Assembly (NCBI RefSeq): GCF_009377175.1
Contig: NZ_VJZD01000018.1
Location: 1 to 64,000, forward strand
Origin: Streptomyces adustus
GTDB lineage: Bacteria > Actinomycetota > Actinomycetes > Streptomycetales > Streptomycetaceae
Reading direction: 5' to 3'
Length of the DNA: 64,000 nt
Shown: one piece after another, positions 50,622-64,000 of the stretch
How the letters are laid out: every line of letters begins with the position of its first letter
Numbering within the stretch: position 1 is the stretch's first letter
The notes under the pieces: model-generated
The model's input: only the letters and a program-made list of their open reading frames with translations
Database searches by the model: none
What the model was told of the DNA's origin: nothing
Translations under genes and position numbers: made by a program

Positions 50622-51935
50622 TCAGTCCCTGGTCAGCTGGCGGTCGGCGGTGTCGGCGGTGTCTGTCGCGTCTGTCGCGTCCGCGATGCCGGCCGCGTCG
50701 GCGACATCCGGCACCGCCTCCCCCCGGCCGGCCAGGGTGCGCTCGCCCCAGCGCACGGCCGGCACCATGCCCAGGCCCGCCGCGACGAAGAGGGCGCCGA
50801 GCAGGATCCAGCCGGGCGCGCCCCAGTAGACGAGCAGCCCGGTCAGCGCGAGCGGGCCCACGATCTCGGCCACCGTCAGCCCGGACCCGAAGAACGCCTG
50901 GTACTGGCCGTGCTTGCCGTCGGGGGCGAGCCCGAAGCTGATCTCCCAGCTGCCGGCCATCGACAGCATCTCGCCCAGCGTCTGCACCCCCGCGGCGGCG
51001 ACCAGCAGCAGTACCGCCGACCAGGCGGAGCCGCCGCTGCCGGAGAAGGCGAAGACGACACAGCCCGCGCCGAGCAACAGCGCGCCGCGCACCACGTAGC
51101 GCGCCGCGCTCGACAGGTCGGTCACCCCGCGAGCCACCCGCACCTGGAGGACCACCACGGCGAGCGTGTTGAGCATGAACATCACCGACAGCACCCACTT
51201 CGGGGCCTCGGTGTGTCCGACGATCCACAGCGGCAGCGCCACGTCGATCAGCGGCATGTGCAGCACGAGGACCAGGTTGAGCAGGCTGACGGCGACGTAG
51301 GGCCGGTCCCGGAACACCGATTTCGTCCGCTCGCCCTCGGCGGGCGCGGGGGCGGCCTCGACCGGCGGCACCCGCCAGAGCACCGCGGCCCCCACGGCGA
51401 ACGCCACCGAGTTGAGCGCGAAGGCCGCGAGATACGCCCCGCGCGTGTCGAACAGCAGCACCACGCCGCCGAGCGCGGCACCCAGCGACAGACCGGCGTT
51501 GTAGCTGGCCTGGAGGACGGCGCGGACCTTGGTGAGGTTCTCCTTGGGTACCACCCCGGCGAGCAGCGCCTGCTGGGCCGCGGAGCCGGCGCGCTGCCCC
51601 ACCGCGTACAGGCACGCGGCGAGCACGAACAGCGGGAAGGAGCGCACGAACAGGTACGAGCCGATGGCGACCGAGGCGCACAGGAAGAAGAACACCGCAG
51701 ACCCGCGCGCCCCGCGCCGGTCGGTGACATGCCCCAGCGGCACGCCCAGGGCCAGGGCCACCGTCCAGGCGATGGTCAGCCCGAGGCCTAGCTGGGCCGC
51801 GGACAGCCCGACGACCTGGGTGAAGAACAGGGCCGCCGTCACGTAGTACGCGCCGTCACCGGTCCTGCTGATCAGCTGGGCCAGGGCGAGCGTACGTGCC
51901 GGTCCGGCCGGAGGGGCCAGGGTCCGCTTGTTCAT
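50622..51935 (-). CDS. MFS exporter
   Basis: 437-aa major facilitator protein with about 12 hydrophobic segments and the loop-2/3 motif GVPLGHVTDRRGARG near residue 68. A good AAGGAG site precedes the ATG. It lies within the cluster's minus-strand operon, 13 bases upstream of the ATP-grasp gene, so it most likely exports the product and gives self-protection. Confidence 0.9.
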   Translation of the reverse strand: MNKRTLAPPAGPARTLALAQLISRTGDGAYYVTAALFFTQVVGLSAAQLGLGLTIAWTVALALGVPLGHVTDRRGARGSAVFFFLCASVAIGSYLFVRSFPLFVLAACLYAVGQRAGSAAQQALLAGVVPKENLTKVRAVLQASYNAGLSLGAALGGVVLLFDTRGAYLAAFALNSVAFAVGAAVLWRVPPVEAAPAPAEGERTKSVFRDRPYVAVSLLNLVLVLHMPLIDVALPLWIVGHTEAPKWVLSVMFMLNTLAVVVLQVRVARGVTDLSSAARYVVRGALLLGAGCVVFAFSGSGGSAWSAVLLLVAAAGVQTLGEMLSMAGSWEISFGLAPDGKHGQYQAFFGSGLTVAEIVGPLALTGLLVYWGAPGWILLGALFVAAGLGMVPAVRWGERTLAGRGEAVPDVADAAGIADATDATDTADTADRQLTRD

Positions 51936-51993
51936 GTGACTCCTTGGACGAGCCCGCCGGGGAGCGGGCTCGCTGTCGCGGTGGGGGAGACGG

Positions 51994-53237
51994 TCAGGGG
52001 GTGATCGGGCCGAGCGCTTCCACAGCGGCCGTCAGCTGGGCGGGTTCGTGCAGCGCGGAGAGCGCGAAGCGGATGAGCCCCGTGCCCTTCGCGACGGTCG
52101 GGAAGAAGGCGGGCAGCACCAGCACACCGGCCGAGCGAAGCCGCCGCGCGGCCTCGAACGCGGCCTGCTCGGTGGCGAAGTGGGCCCCGCGCACGGGCGA
52201 ACGCTGCCCGGCGCTGACGAGCCGGCCGTCGGTCAGCTTGTCGAACAGGGCGGCGTTCGACCACAGTTGCTCCTGGAGCCGGGCCACCTCGCCGTTCAGG
52301 TGGAGCCTGGCCGAGGCCACGTCGGCGGCGAGCAGCGGCAGCATGATGGAGTGCCCGAAGACCAGCGGGTTGGCGAACTTGCGCAGCACCCGCACGTCGT
52401 CCTCGCCGGGCAGCACGACGAAGCCGCCCGCACCGCCGAAGGCCTTGGACAGCGAGCCCACCAGCACCACGTTGCCGGGCAGCCCGTCGGTGAAGGCCTC
52501 GTAGGCGTAACCGGCGCCGTGGGGGCCGTCGATGGAGACGCCGTGCGCGTCGTCGACGTACAGCAGCCCGCCGGCCTCCTCCAGCGATCGGGCGAGGGCG
52601 CGGACGTCGATCAGCCCGCCCATCGAGCCGACGCCGTCGACCAGCGCGACGGGGGTGCGGCCCTGCTTGCGCGCCTCGACGAGCCGTACCTCGAGGGATT
52701 GCGGGTCCGCGAGGTCGAACCGGCGTACGGGGCCGATCTGTTCCAGGAGCCCGCGCAGCACCTGCATCGAGGCGTGGGCGGTCTTCTCCATCAGGAACAC
52801 CGGGCCGTCGCCCGCGATCGGATGGCCGGGCAGCGCGCCGCTGCCCAGCAGCGGCAGTACCCCGAGGTGCACGTTGCCGACGGAGGTGAACGGCACCACC
52901 GGGCGGCCGCCGTAGATCTCGCCCAGGAGTTCTTCGAGCTGCCCCAGGTAGACGGGGCGCATCCGGTTGCGCGAGGAGGAGAAGTGCACGCCGAAGCGGC
53001 CCAGCGCGTCCTGCGCGGCCGCTACCAGCTCCGGGTGTTCCTCCAGGCCCAGGTAGGAGCAGGAGACGAACTCGACGGCCCGGCTCCCGTCCGCGAGCTC
53101 GACCTCCTTGCCGGCGCGCCCGGTGATGACGTGTCCGGTGAGCTCCTCGTCGAAGGCGCGGTCCAGCGCGTCGGTGGTCCTGTCGATCCGGGCGGCGACC
53201 CAGTTGGCGGGCCTGGCGGTGCTCGGCTCGTCGGTGA

Positions 53238-53241
<4 letters not shown>
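51994..53241 (-). CDS. 8-amino-7-oxononanoate synthase-type PLP enzyme (alpha-oxoamine synthase)
   Basis: 415-aa fold-type I PLP enzyme of the alpha-oxoamine synthase family, which condenses an amino acid with an acyl-CoA or acyl-ACP, losing CO2, to give an alpha-aminoketone. Visible: PLP-stacking His156 in TAHASMQ, Asp230/Asp231-Ala-His233 (VDDAHG) and the Schiff-base Lys266 in GSLSKAFGGAGG. It is inside the cluster, with no other biotin genes around it. It could join the PKS-bound acyl chain to an amino acid. Its GTG overlaps the prephenate dehydrogenase-type stop codon; GAGGAG lies upstream. Confidence 0.88.
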
Positions 53242-57504
<4,263 letters not shown>

Positions 57505-57542
57505 GGTCCGTCGGTCCTTTCCCCGTTTGTGTGTCGATCGGG

Positions 57543-59009
57543 TCAACTGGTGGCCGCTGCGTGGCTGGTCGCGTAGTACTCACGCAGTGCCTGGGCGATG
57601 GAGGGGTGGATGCGCGAGGAGGCGAGCAGCTCCGGCGGCGGGGTGAAGGCCGGGTCGAACTCGTCGGCGATCCGGGTGTAGGCCACGCGCAGGTAGTGCT
57701 CGATGGTGAACGGCCACTCCACGGGCACGATCCAGTTGGACTCGTAGCCGGTGGCGAGCATGTGCGTGACGGTGGCCTCCACGACCTCCTCACGGCTGAG
57801 CGGCTGGATGGGCGAGCGGACCGGGCGGAACAGGTCCAGCTCGATGCCGGGTTCCTCGCCGAGCAGCAGGGCGGTCATCTCCCGGGCGAGCAGCGGCGAG
57901 AGGGTGAGCCCGTCGCGGTAGGTGCCGGTCATCATCCACAGGCCGGTGAGCTCCGTCTCGCCGAGCAGCGGCATGCCGTCCAGCGCGACGGGCCGGTTGC
58001 CGACCTGGATCGCGCGTATGCCGCTCTCGCCGAGGCTGCGACGGACCTGACGGTTGCCGCAGTTGAGCAGGAACAGCACGTCGGAGATGAGCGGGGTCTC
58101 ACGGGGCTCGGGGGAGATGATGTTGGTGGCGCCCACATAGACCTGTCCGGCGCCGCGCGGGACGACGTGCAGCCCGCAGGCGAAGGCCCGGTTGGGGGTG
58201 CGGATGACGCTGCGCGGGGCGGTCCCGTCCTCGGTGTCGACCAGCGCGGAGACGCCGTAACCGCTGATCAGCCGGGGAATCCGGGCCGCCTGGTCGGGGA
58301 CCGTGTCCAGCACGGTCTGGGACGCGGCCCCGGCGGCCAGCACCAGCTGCCCGGTGGCCAGGACCGTCCCGGACTCCAACTGGACGCCGCGCACCCGGCC
58401 GTCGGCGTGGTCCACCCGCACCGCCTGCTCCGCGATCAGCGTGCCGCCGGCGGCGAGGAACGCCTCCTCCAGCCGCGCCAGCAGCCCGTGGGCGTTCACG
58501 GCGTGCTCGTTGGGCAGGAACATCGCCTGGAGGGGTCGTGCGGTGGGCTCGGCGTCGAGCCACTCGACGTCCTCGGGGTCGATGTCCTCGAACTTCTCGC
58601 CGTACTCGATGAGGGTGTTGCGGATCGCCTTGAAGTTCTGCGTGTCGATGTCGGGCACGCCGACGGTGTTCAGCATGACGACGGTGCCGTCGGCGGTCAG
58701 CAGGTCGGTGCCGTCCGAGTCGGGCGACAGACCGGCCAGCCACTCGGGCCACAACTTGCTGGCCTGGTAGGCCCAGTCGAGCTTGGTGCGGCCGTAGTCG
58801 CTCTTGAGCAGGGTGGTCGTGATCTCGCCGAACGTGCCGAGCATCGCCCCGGCGGCGGAGGACGCGGCCCCGGGCCGGTGCGGGCGGCCGAGCACGGCCA
58901 CCCGCAGGTCGCGGCGGGCCAGGGTGAGGCCGAGGGACAGACCGAGCGAGCCGTTTCCGACCACGACGACGTCGTGAAGGCGGTTGTCCTCGGACATGGT
59001 TGCGGGCAC
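57543..59009 (-). CDS. Glycine-oxidase/DAO-family FAD oxidoreductase
   Basis: 488-aa D-amino-acid-oxidase-fold flavoenzyme. The FAD loop is VVVVGNGSLGLSLGLTLARR (near residues 14-33), with AASSAAGAMLG after it, LVLAAGAASQTVL in the middle and GMPLLGETELTGLWMMTGTYRDGLTLSPL near 365-393, a ThiO-like C-terminal FAD contact. It would oxidise a C-N bond of an amino acid or amine. It is the first gene of the last operon, 39 bases before the methyltransferase-mutase gene, and is larger than ThiO (about 370 aa) by an extra C-terminal helical region. No thiamine genes are nearby. Confidence 0.85.
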   Translation of the reverse strand: MPATMSEDNRLHDVVVVGNGSLGLSLGLTLARRDLRVAVLGRPHRPGAASSAAGAMLGTFGEITTTLLKSDYGRTKLDWAYQASKLWPEWLAGLSPDSDGTDLLTADGTVVMLNTVGVPDIDTQNFKAIRNTLIEYGEKFEDIDPEDVEWLDAEPTARPLQAMFLPNEHAVNAHGLLARLEEAFLAAGGTLIAEQAVRVDHADGRVRGVQLESGTVLATGQLVLAAGAASQTVLDTVPDQAARIPRLISGYGVSALVDTEDGTAPRSVIRTPNRAFACGLHVVPRGAGQVYVGATNIISPEPRETPLISDVLFLLNCGNRQVRRSLGESGIRAIQVGNRPVALDGMPLLGETELTGLWMMTGTYRDGLTLSPLLAREMTALLLGEEPGIELDLFRPVRSPIQPLSREEVVEATVTHMLATGYESNWIVPVEWPFTIEHYLRVAYTRIADEFDPAFTPPPELLASSRIHPSIAQALREYYATSHAAATS

Positions 59010-59214
59010 CAGGAAGTTCCCTTCGGGTCGGTCCGGGAGGGTGACATGGGCGAACGTGTGGAAGTCGTGTGGGAGACGGGCTCAGGGCAGCCGGAGGTCC
59101 GGCGGCCGGGCCCCGGCCGTCCGCCTCCTGTCCTGGGGGCGGGCCGGGGGCCCGAGTTCGTCTCGGTCGACGTCGCACCATGAGCCAAACACACATGCGA
59201 CGGCGCCCCAACGC

Positions 59215-59232
59215 TTTTAGCCCCCGCTAAAA
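59215..59232. promoter_or_regulatory. AT-rich inverted repeat upstream of the arylamine operon
   Basis: TTTTAGC (59215-59221) and GCTAAAA (59226-59232) form a perfect 7-bp inverted repeat around CCCC. It lies 205 bases upstream of the flavoenzyme gene and 55 bases beyond the stop of the ArsR-type regulator. It may be an operator for that regulator or the end of its transcript; the A/T arms stand out in the very GC-rich surroundings. Confidence 0.45.
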
Positions 59233-59287
59233 CCGACCGTGGCCCCCGCCCCTCGGCGGTACGGCCGGCCGGTCCCGAGAGCCCCGC

Positions 59288-60322
59288 TCAGGCCGAGAGG
59301 CGGCGGCCGCCGGGCGCCACGGCACCCCGTACGAGGGCGTCGCCCGTCTCGGTGAGCGAGTGGATGACGCGCCGGCCCTCGCGCCGACTCGTCACCAGAT
59401 CGCACTCGCGCAGCACGGCGACGTGCTGGCTGATGGCGCCGGGGGTGACGTCGATCGCCGCGGCGAGGTCGCCGGTGGAGGCGGGTACCAGCAGGGCTTC
59501 GAGCACCGCGGAGCGCACGCCGCCGAGCAGCGCGGCCAGCGGGCTCGGCTGGTCCGAGGCGTAGCGGCTCCACAACTCCTCGACGCCCGGCCTGGGATAG
59601 ACGATCATCGACTGCTGCGGCGGCGTCATGGTGAGCACCTCGGGGCCGCAGAACACGCTCGGTACGAGCACGATGCCCCGGCCGCCCAGGTCCTCCTGGT
59701 AGTCGTAGGCGCTGCGCACGGTGAGCTTCTGGTCCCGCCAGGCGATCCTGGGGTGGAGCGAGGAGAACACGGGGGCCGCCCCGGAACTCTCGATGACCTG
59801 CATACGGGAGCGGATGTCGGACTGGAGGCCGCCCTGGAGCCGCCGCCAGTGCGGCTCCAGGGTGAGGCGCCAGTACGTGTGGAGCTGCTCGGCGATCCGG
59901 GCGATGGCCGGTTCCGGCTGGGCCAGCATCTGGCGGTGCAGGGGCGCTGCCTCCTGCCGCCAGGCCGCGGGCGTGCCGGGGTCGGCGGCCATCCAGGACA
60001 CCTCGGCGACGAAGTGCTCGCTCGGGGTCGAGCGCACCATCTCCAGCTCTTCGGAGATCTTGCGGGGCCCGGAGCCGTCCGGCGGCGGGGTGAGGAAGTC
60101 CGGGATGTAACCGGTGGGCGGGATCAACGCGCGTAGCGACAACAGATCGACGGTCCTGAGCTTCGCGCGCACGTCGTCGGCCCACGGCTGGTGCCGCTTT
60201 CTGCGTTCTGCCGAGGCCAGCATCCGAATGCTGTAGACCGTCTCGCCCAGTGGGGAGAGTGAGAACCTCACCCTTGTCATGTCGTCCACGGTCGCCGAGA
60301 AGCGGATCACTGTCTCCCCCAT
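59288..60322 (-). CDS. ArsR-type transcriptional regulator (DUF5937 plus C-terminal HTH)
   Basis: 344-aa regulator. Residues about 1-240 form a DUF5937-like N-terminal domain (MGETVIRFSATVDDMTRVRF at the start). The winged HTH is C-terminal: VRSAVLEALLVPASTGDLAAAIDVTPGAISQHVAVLRECDLV, then REGRRVIHSLTETGDALV. This architecture is common in Streptomyces, with no conserved metal-binding Cys visible. It may control the adjacent cluster operon or be an unrelated neighbour. No SARP or LuxR-type pathway activator was found within the cluster. Confidence 0.85.
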   Translation of the reverse strand: MGETVIRFSATVDDMTRVRFSLSPLGETVYSIRMLASAERRKRHQPWADDVRAKLRTVDLLSLRALIPPTGYIPDFLTPPPDGSGPRKISEELEMVRSTPSEHFVAEVSWMAADPGTPAAWRQEAAPLHRQMLAQPEPAIARIAEQLHTYWRLTLEPHWRRLQGGLQSDIRSRMQVIESSGAAPVFSSLHPRIAWRDQKLTVRSAYDYQEDLGGRGIVLVPSVFCGPEVLTMTPPQQSMIVYPRPGVEELWSRYASDQPSPLAALLGGVRSAVLEALLVPASTGDLAAAIDVTPGAISQHVAVLRECDLVTSRREGRRVIHSLTETGDALVRGAVAPGGRRLSA

Positions 60323-60917
60323 CCCCGTTGGTGTCCCTCCGGTCGGTGGCGGAGAGACACATAGGCACCATAAAACCCCGTCCCGTCAGTCGCAGCTTCC
60401 GCGTGGCGCGATTTCAACCGGAGCGATACCCCGCTGAAGTGCGCATTTCCAGACCGGCTCAAACAACGCCCGCCTCGGGCCGCCGGTCACAGTTGGCCGA
60501 ATCCATGCAGGTCGGCCGGGCGAGCCGGAGGCCGCCCCGCGGCCCGGGCGGCCATTGCAGGTTGCGACTTTCAACCAATGAACCGCAATTCGTAATGAGC
60601 AGGGAAAGAACCCAAGTCAGATGCTATTTGACCGAGGCCGCGAGCGAGTCGCTTTCGGGATTCCGGCCCGGGACGTACGCATTAACGAGAACCGCTCAAG
60701 GCGGCACGCCGATAACATGCGGGCCGGCCGTACGGCCGAGGTCGGGACGCTTCCGTCCGCGGCCGCCTTCGAGCACACTTCCGGGGGCCGTCGTGCGGAC
60801 CGATGTTCATCCTTTGCATCACCGACCGTCACGCGCCCCTGTGCGCTTCAACACCCGGGGCGCGTGCACTGAGTTCGGACCACGCATCTCCGCACGCAGA
60901 CGGAAAGAGGCCCGCCG
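60323..60917. other. Intergenic region without a recognisable gene
   Basis: About 595 bases between divergent genes. It is less GC-biased than the coding DNA in places (for example around 60560-60640), consistent with promoters for both neighbours. I see no convincing ORF, RNA gene, strong hairpin or palindrome in it. Confidence 0.6.
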
Positions 60918-63900
60918 GTGCCGCTGCCACTCGACTCCGCCCTCCGGTGGTCGTGCGCCGCGGCGCGGCGCGGTGCCGTCGTCCTCGCGCTCGCCGGCGC
61001 GTTCGGCACGTGTGCCGCGACGGTGACGACCGCTCAGGCGCTCACGCCCGAGAGACCGGCTGCGGCGTCCTACGACACGGCGTCCTACGGCGCTGCCCCG
61101 CGCAGCGCGTCGGGAGCGGGCCATAGCGCCCACGGCCTGATCCCCAGCGTCCCCGGGCAGTCCATCGTCACCGACGAGCAGCGGACGCCGATCGCGCCCG
61201 GGCTGAACCTCACCCGCTTCGACCGGTTCGGGACCGCCGGGTGGGTCCGGGGGCAGGTGCTGGTCGCGGACCTCGCCGAGGACCGGCTGAGCGTGGACCA
61301 CATCTCCTCCGGCACGGTCACGGGCAAATCCCGGGTGACCGAGCAGGCCAGGCGCACCGGGGCCGTCGCCGCGATCAACGGCGACTACTTCGACATCAAC
61401 GACACCGAGGCTCCCGTGGGCGCGGCCGTCTCCCGCACGGACGGCCTCGTCAACTCGCCCACCGCCGGCCGCAATCAGACGGTCGCCATCGGCACGGACG
61501 GGATCGGCAGGCTGGCCCAGGTGTTCCTGGAGGGTCGGGTCACGGTCGACGGCACGCGGAACCTGAAGCTGTCCGGCGTCAACTCGCCGGCTCTGGCGGC
61601 CGACGGCATCGGCCTGTTCACCGACCGGTGGGGCCCGTCCCCGCGCACCAAGCCCGTGCACGGCGCCGACCGGGTCGCCGAGGCATGGCTGCGCGACGGC
61701 AAGGTCACCGACGTACGTACCTCCGTCGGCGCCGATCCCATCCCCGCGGGCGCCAGTGTGCTGATCGGCCGGGAGGCGGGAGCCGACGCGCTCGCCGCGC
61801 TCGTGCCGGGTGAGGCCGTCGACGTCGCCTACCGCCCGCGCGCCGACTTCGGCGAGGTGGCGGTCGCCGTCGGCGGTGGCCAGGTCCTCGTCTCCGACGG
61901 CGTGGTACAGCATTTCACCGACGGCGACACGGTCACCGCCACCTCCCGGACCGGCGTGGGCTTCTCCGCCGACGGTCGCACCATGTACCTCGTGGCGATC
62001 GACGGCAAGCAGACCGACAGCCGTGGCATGGACCTCAACGAACTCGGCGCCTTCATGAAGGGCCTGGGCGCCGTCGACGCCCTGAACATGGACGGCGGCG
62101 GCTCGACCACGATGGCCGCCCGGCTGCCGGGTGAGAGCGTGACCGGCCTGGTCAACAGCCCGTCCGACGGTTCGGAACGGCAGGTCGCCAACGGAATCGG
62201 ACTGTTCGCGGCCCCCGGCTCGGGCACCGTACACGGCCTGCGCGTGCTGCCCGCCCTGTCGGCTGACGGCGCCGACCGGGTCTTCCCGGGACTGCACCGC
62301 ACCGTACGCGCCCTCGCCCACGACGAGACGTACGCACCCCTGCCCGTCGGCCCGGTCCGGTGGCGCGGCGCGGACGGCCGGGTGTCGGTCGACGCCCGCG
62401 AGGCGGGCACCGCCCTCGTCACCGGCCGGCGCTCCGGCCGTACTCGCGTCGTGGTGTCGTCCGGCCATCGGGCCACGGGCACGGTGGCCCTGACCGTGCT
62501 CGCGTCCGCCGTGCGGATCGCCCCGAACAGCACGCTGCTGGCCCTGAACGGCGTCGGCGGCGAGGCGCGCCTGACCGTACGGGGCTACGACGCCCTCGGC
62601 GACTCCGCGCCCCTGGACGCCTCCGACGTCCGGGTCACCGGCGGTGACGGTGTGGTGTCGGTGCGGCCCGCGAGCGACGCCACCTTCACCGTGCGGGGGC
62701 TGGCCGACGGCGCCTCCGCCACCCTGCACCTGACCGTGGGGAAGATGACCGCGGACGTGGCGGTCACCGTGGGCCTGGCCGAGACCACGTTCGCGGATCT
62801 GTTCGACGCCGCGTCCTGGACCTCGGCGCACGACCGTGCCCCCGGCGGCTCGGTCGCCCCCGCCCCCGGCCACGACGGCGCCCCCGGTCTCACCCTGACC
62901 TACGACTTCACCAGGTCGACGGCCACCCGCGGCCAGTACGCCGTGCCCCCGCAGCCGATCCCGCTGCCCGGCCGGCCCCAGGCCGTCACCCTGTGGATCA
63001 ACGGAGACGGCAACGGCGAGTGGCCGCGGTTGCAGTACCGCTCCGGCTCCGGCGTCACCGCCAACCTCGACGGCCCCCTGATCACCTGGACCGGCTGGCG
63101 CAAGGCCGAGTTCCCCGTGCCCACGGGCACCGTCCACCCCCTGACCTTCCAGCGGGTGCGGCTGCTGGAGACCAGCGCCGCCCGCTCCTACACCGGCGCC
63201 GTCACCGTCAGCGACCTGCGGGTCGAGGTCGCGCCCGACGTGCGGCTGCCCGTCCCGCCGAAGGTCACCGACCCGGTCGTGGTCACCGACGGAACCGTCG
63301 ACGCGCGACCCCTGCGTGTCGCCGTCATGTCCGACGCCCAGTTCGTCGCCCGTGACCCGGACAGCCCACAGGTCCAGGCGGCCCGCCGCACCCTCGCGGA
63401 GATCGCGGACGCCGAACCGGACCTGCTGGTCCTCGACGGCGACTTCGTCGACGAGGGCTCGCCCGCGGACTTCACGCTCGCCCGCAAACTGCTCGACGAG
63501 TTCGACGCCCGCACCGGCCACAGCGTCCCGTGGCACTACGTACCCGGCAACCACGAGGTCATGGGCCCCGGGACGACGGTGAACTTCAGCGCGGAGTTCG
63601 GGGACACCACGTCGGTCTTCGACACCGAGGGAACCCGCTTCATCACCCTCGACTCCTCCAGCGGCACCCTGCGCGGCGGCGGCTTCGCCCAGCTCCAGCT
63701 GCTGCACGACCAGCTCGCGGCGGCGGCCGCCGACCCGTCCGTCAGCGGCGTCGTGGTGTTCGAGCACCACCCCACCGAGGACCCGCTGCCGGACAGAGCC
63801 AGTCAACTCGGTGACCGCAAGGAAGCCGCCCTGGTCGAACAGTGGCTCGCCGACTTCCGGGCCCGCAGCCACAAGTCCGCGGGGTTCGTCGGCGCCCACG

Positions 63901-64000
63901 CCGGTGTCTTCTCCGCGGCCTCGATCGACGGCATCCCGTACCTGGTCAACGGCAACTCCGGCAAGAACCCGGCCGGCACGCCCGACGGCGGGGGATTCAC
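60918..64000 (+). CDS. Secreted phosphodiester glycosidase/metallophosphatase protein (truncated by window end)
   Basis: First 1027 residues of a large exported protein; the frame is open to the end of the window. A signal peptide (about 1-42) is followed by a NAGPA-type phosphodiester glycosidase domain (about 100-420) with INGDYFDIN and ALNMDGGGSTTM. A beta-rich linker region of Ig-like character follows (420-790), then a calcineurin-like metallophosphatase domain from about 795 with VMSDAQF, LDGDFVDEG and VPGNHEVMG (metal ligands). Such proteins act on cell-wall or exopolysaccharide phosphodiesters. The GTG start at 60918 follows AAAGAGG. Confidence 0.85.
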   Translation, partial: MPLPLDSALRWSCAAARRGAVVLALAGAFGTCAATVTTAQALTPERPAAASYDTASYGAAPRSASGAGHSAHGLIPSVPGQSIVTDEQRTPIAPGLNLTRFDRFGTAGWVRGQVLVADLAEDRLSVDHISSGTVTGKSRVTEQARRTGAVAAINGDYFDINDTEAPVGAAVSRTDGLVNSPTAGRNQTVAIGTDGIGRLAQVFLEGRVTVDGTRNLKLSGVNSPALAADGIGLFTDRWGPSPRTKPVHGADRVAEAWLRDGKVTDVRTSVGADPIPAGASVLIGREAGADALAALVPGEAVDVAYRPRADFGEVAVAVGGGQVLVSDGVVQHFTDGDTVTATSRTGVGFSADGRTMYLVAIDGKQTDSRGMDLNELGAFMKGLGAVDALNMDGGGSTTMAARLPGESVTGLVNSPSDGSERQVANGIGLFAAPGSGTVHGLRVLPALSADGADRVFPGLHRTVRALAHDETYAPLPVGPVRWRGADGRVSVDAREAGTALVTGRRSGRTRVVVSSGHRATGTVALTVLASAVRIAPNSTLLALNGVGGEARLTVRGYDALGDSAPLDASDVRVTGGDGVVSVRPASDATFTVRGLADGASATLHLTVGKMTADVAVTVGLAETTFADLFDAASWTSAHDRAPGGSVAPAPGHDGAPGLTLTYDFTRSTATRGQYAVPPQPIPLPGRPQAVTLWINGDGNGEWPRLQYRSGSGVTANLDGPLITWTGWRKAEFPVPTGTVHPLTFQRVRLLETSAARSYTGAVTVSDLRVEVAPDVRLPVPPKVTDPVVVTDGTVDARPLRVAVMSDAQFVARDPDSPQVQAARRTLAEIADAEPDLLVLDGDFVDEGSPADFTLARKLLDEFDARTGHSVPWHYVPGNHEVMGPGTTVNFSAEFGDTTSVFDTEGTRFITLDSSSGTLRGGGFAQLQLLHDQLAAAAADPSVSGVVVFEHHPTEDPLPDRASQLGDRKEAALVEQWLADFRARSHKSAGFVGAHAGVFSAASIDGIPYLVNGNSGKNPAGTPDGGGF

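Noticed and set aside
57543-59009. Thiamine biosynthesis glycine oxidase (ThiO)
   Set aside because: The protein is about 120 residues longer than ThiO and no thiamine genes or TPP riboswitch are nearby.

Overview
The window reads as chromosome of a Streptomyces or close relative. GC is very high throughout, many genes start with GTG, translational coupling by 1-4 base overlaps (ATGA, GTGA) is common, and the gene content is typical of the genus: PadR- and TetR-controlled transporters, secreted GH64 and GH19 glycoside hydrolases, DUF6191, TIGR04222, a DasR-type operator. No tRNA, rRNA, CRISPR array or intact insertion sequence was seen.

Layout. (1) 1-15.1 kb is an ordinary accessory chromosome: a DrrAB-type ABC exporter with a DUF4097 protein and a divergent regulator, a MacB/FtsX-type ABC exporter with a divergent two-component system, two VOC proteins, lipoproteins, a sirtuin and a TetR regulator. 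(2) 15.1-26.5 kb holds a TetR-linked FAD oxidase, a secreted GH64 glucanase and a GH19 chitinase with recognisable operators, a PadR-ABC exporter unit, a broken TIGR04222 gene and a large Tat-exported TolB-propeller/amidohydrolase protein ending at a strong bidirectional terminator. (3) 26.5-59.0 kb (perhaps to 60.3 kb) is a biosynthetic gene cluster, almost all on the minus strand. (4) The right end carries an ArsR-type regulator, about 600 bp without a gene, and the first 3.1 kb of a phosphodiester glycosidase/metallophosphatase gene that runs off the window.

The cluster combines four supply lines that I do not recognise together in any product I know. One is 4-aminophenylalanine-type arylamine supply: a fused aminodeoxychorismate synthase (PabAB), a PrmC/HemK-methyltransferase-chorismate mutase fusion, a prephenate dehydrogenase-type PapC and an extra small chorismate mutase-like protein. 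The second is nitrite supply by the aspartate-nitrosuccinate (ANS) route: a CreE-like FAD monooxygenase and a CreD-like lyase, preceded by an AMP-forming ligase that could be the nitrite-activating (diazotising) enzyme. The third is a beta-lysine line: a radical-SAM lysine 2,3-aminomutase, a free-standing adenylation domain with an acidic pocket, a 73-aa PCP and a flavin amine oxidase. The fourth is a polyketide line: one fully reducing module (KS-AT-DH-ER-KR-ACP, malonyl-type AT), a discrete ACP, an acyl-CoA synthetase and a ketosynthase-like protein in which all three catalytic residues are replaced. Joining enzymes are an 8-amino-7-oxononanoate-synthase-type PLP enzyme (alpha-aminoketone former) and an ATP-grasp ligase. 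An MFS exporter, two hotdog thioesterases and a glycine-oxidase-like flavoenzyme complete the set.

The best inference is an N-N-bond-containing metabolite (diazo, azo, N-nitroso, hydrazine or triazene type) built on an arylamine and/or aminoketone with a saturated polyketide part and a beta-lysine-derived part. The structure cannot be read from sequence. A perfect CRP-type palindrome lies in the divergent promoter region at 48.3 kb, and an AT-rich inverted repeat lies upstream of the last operon.
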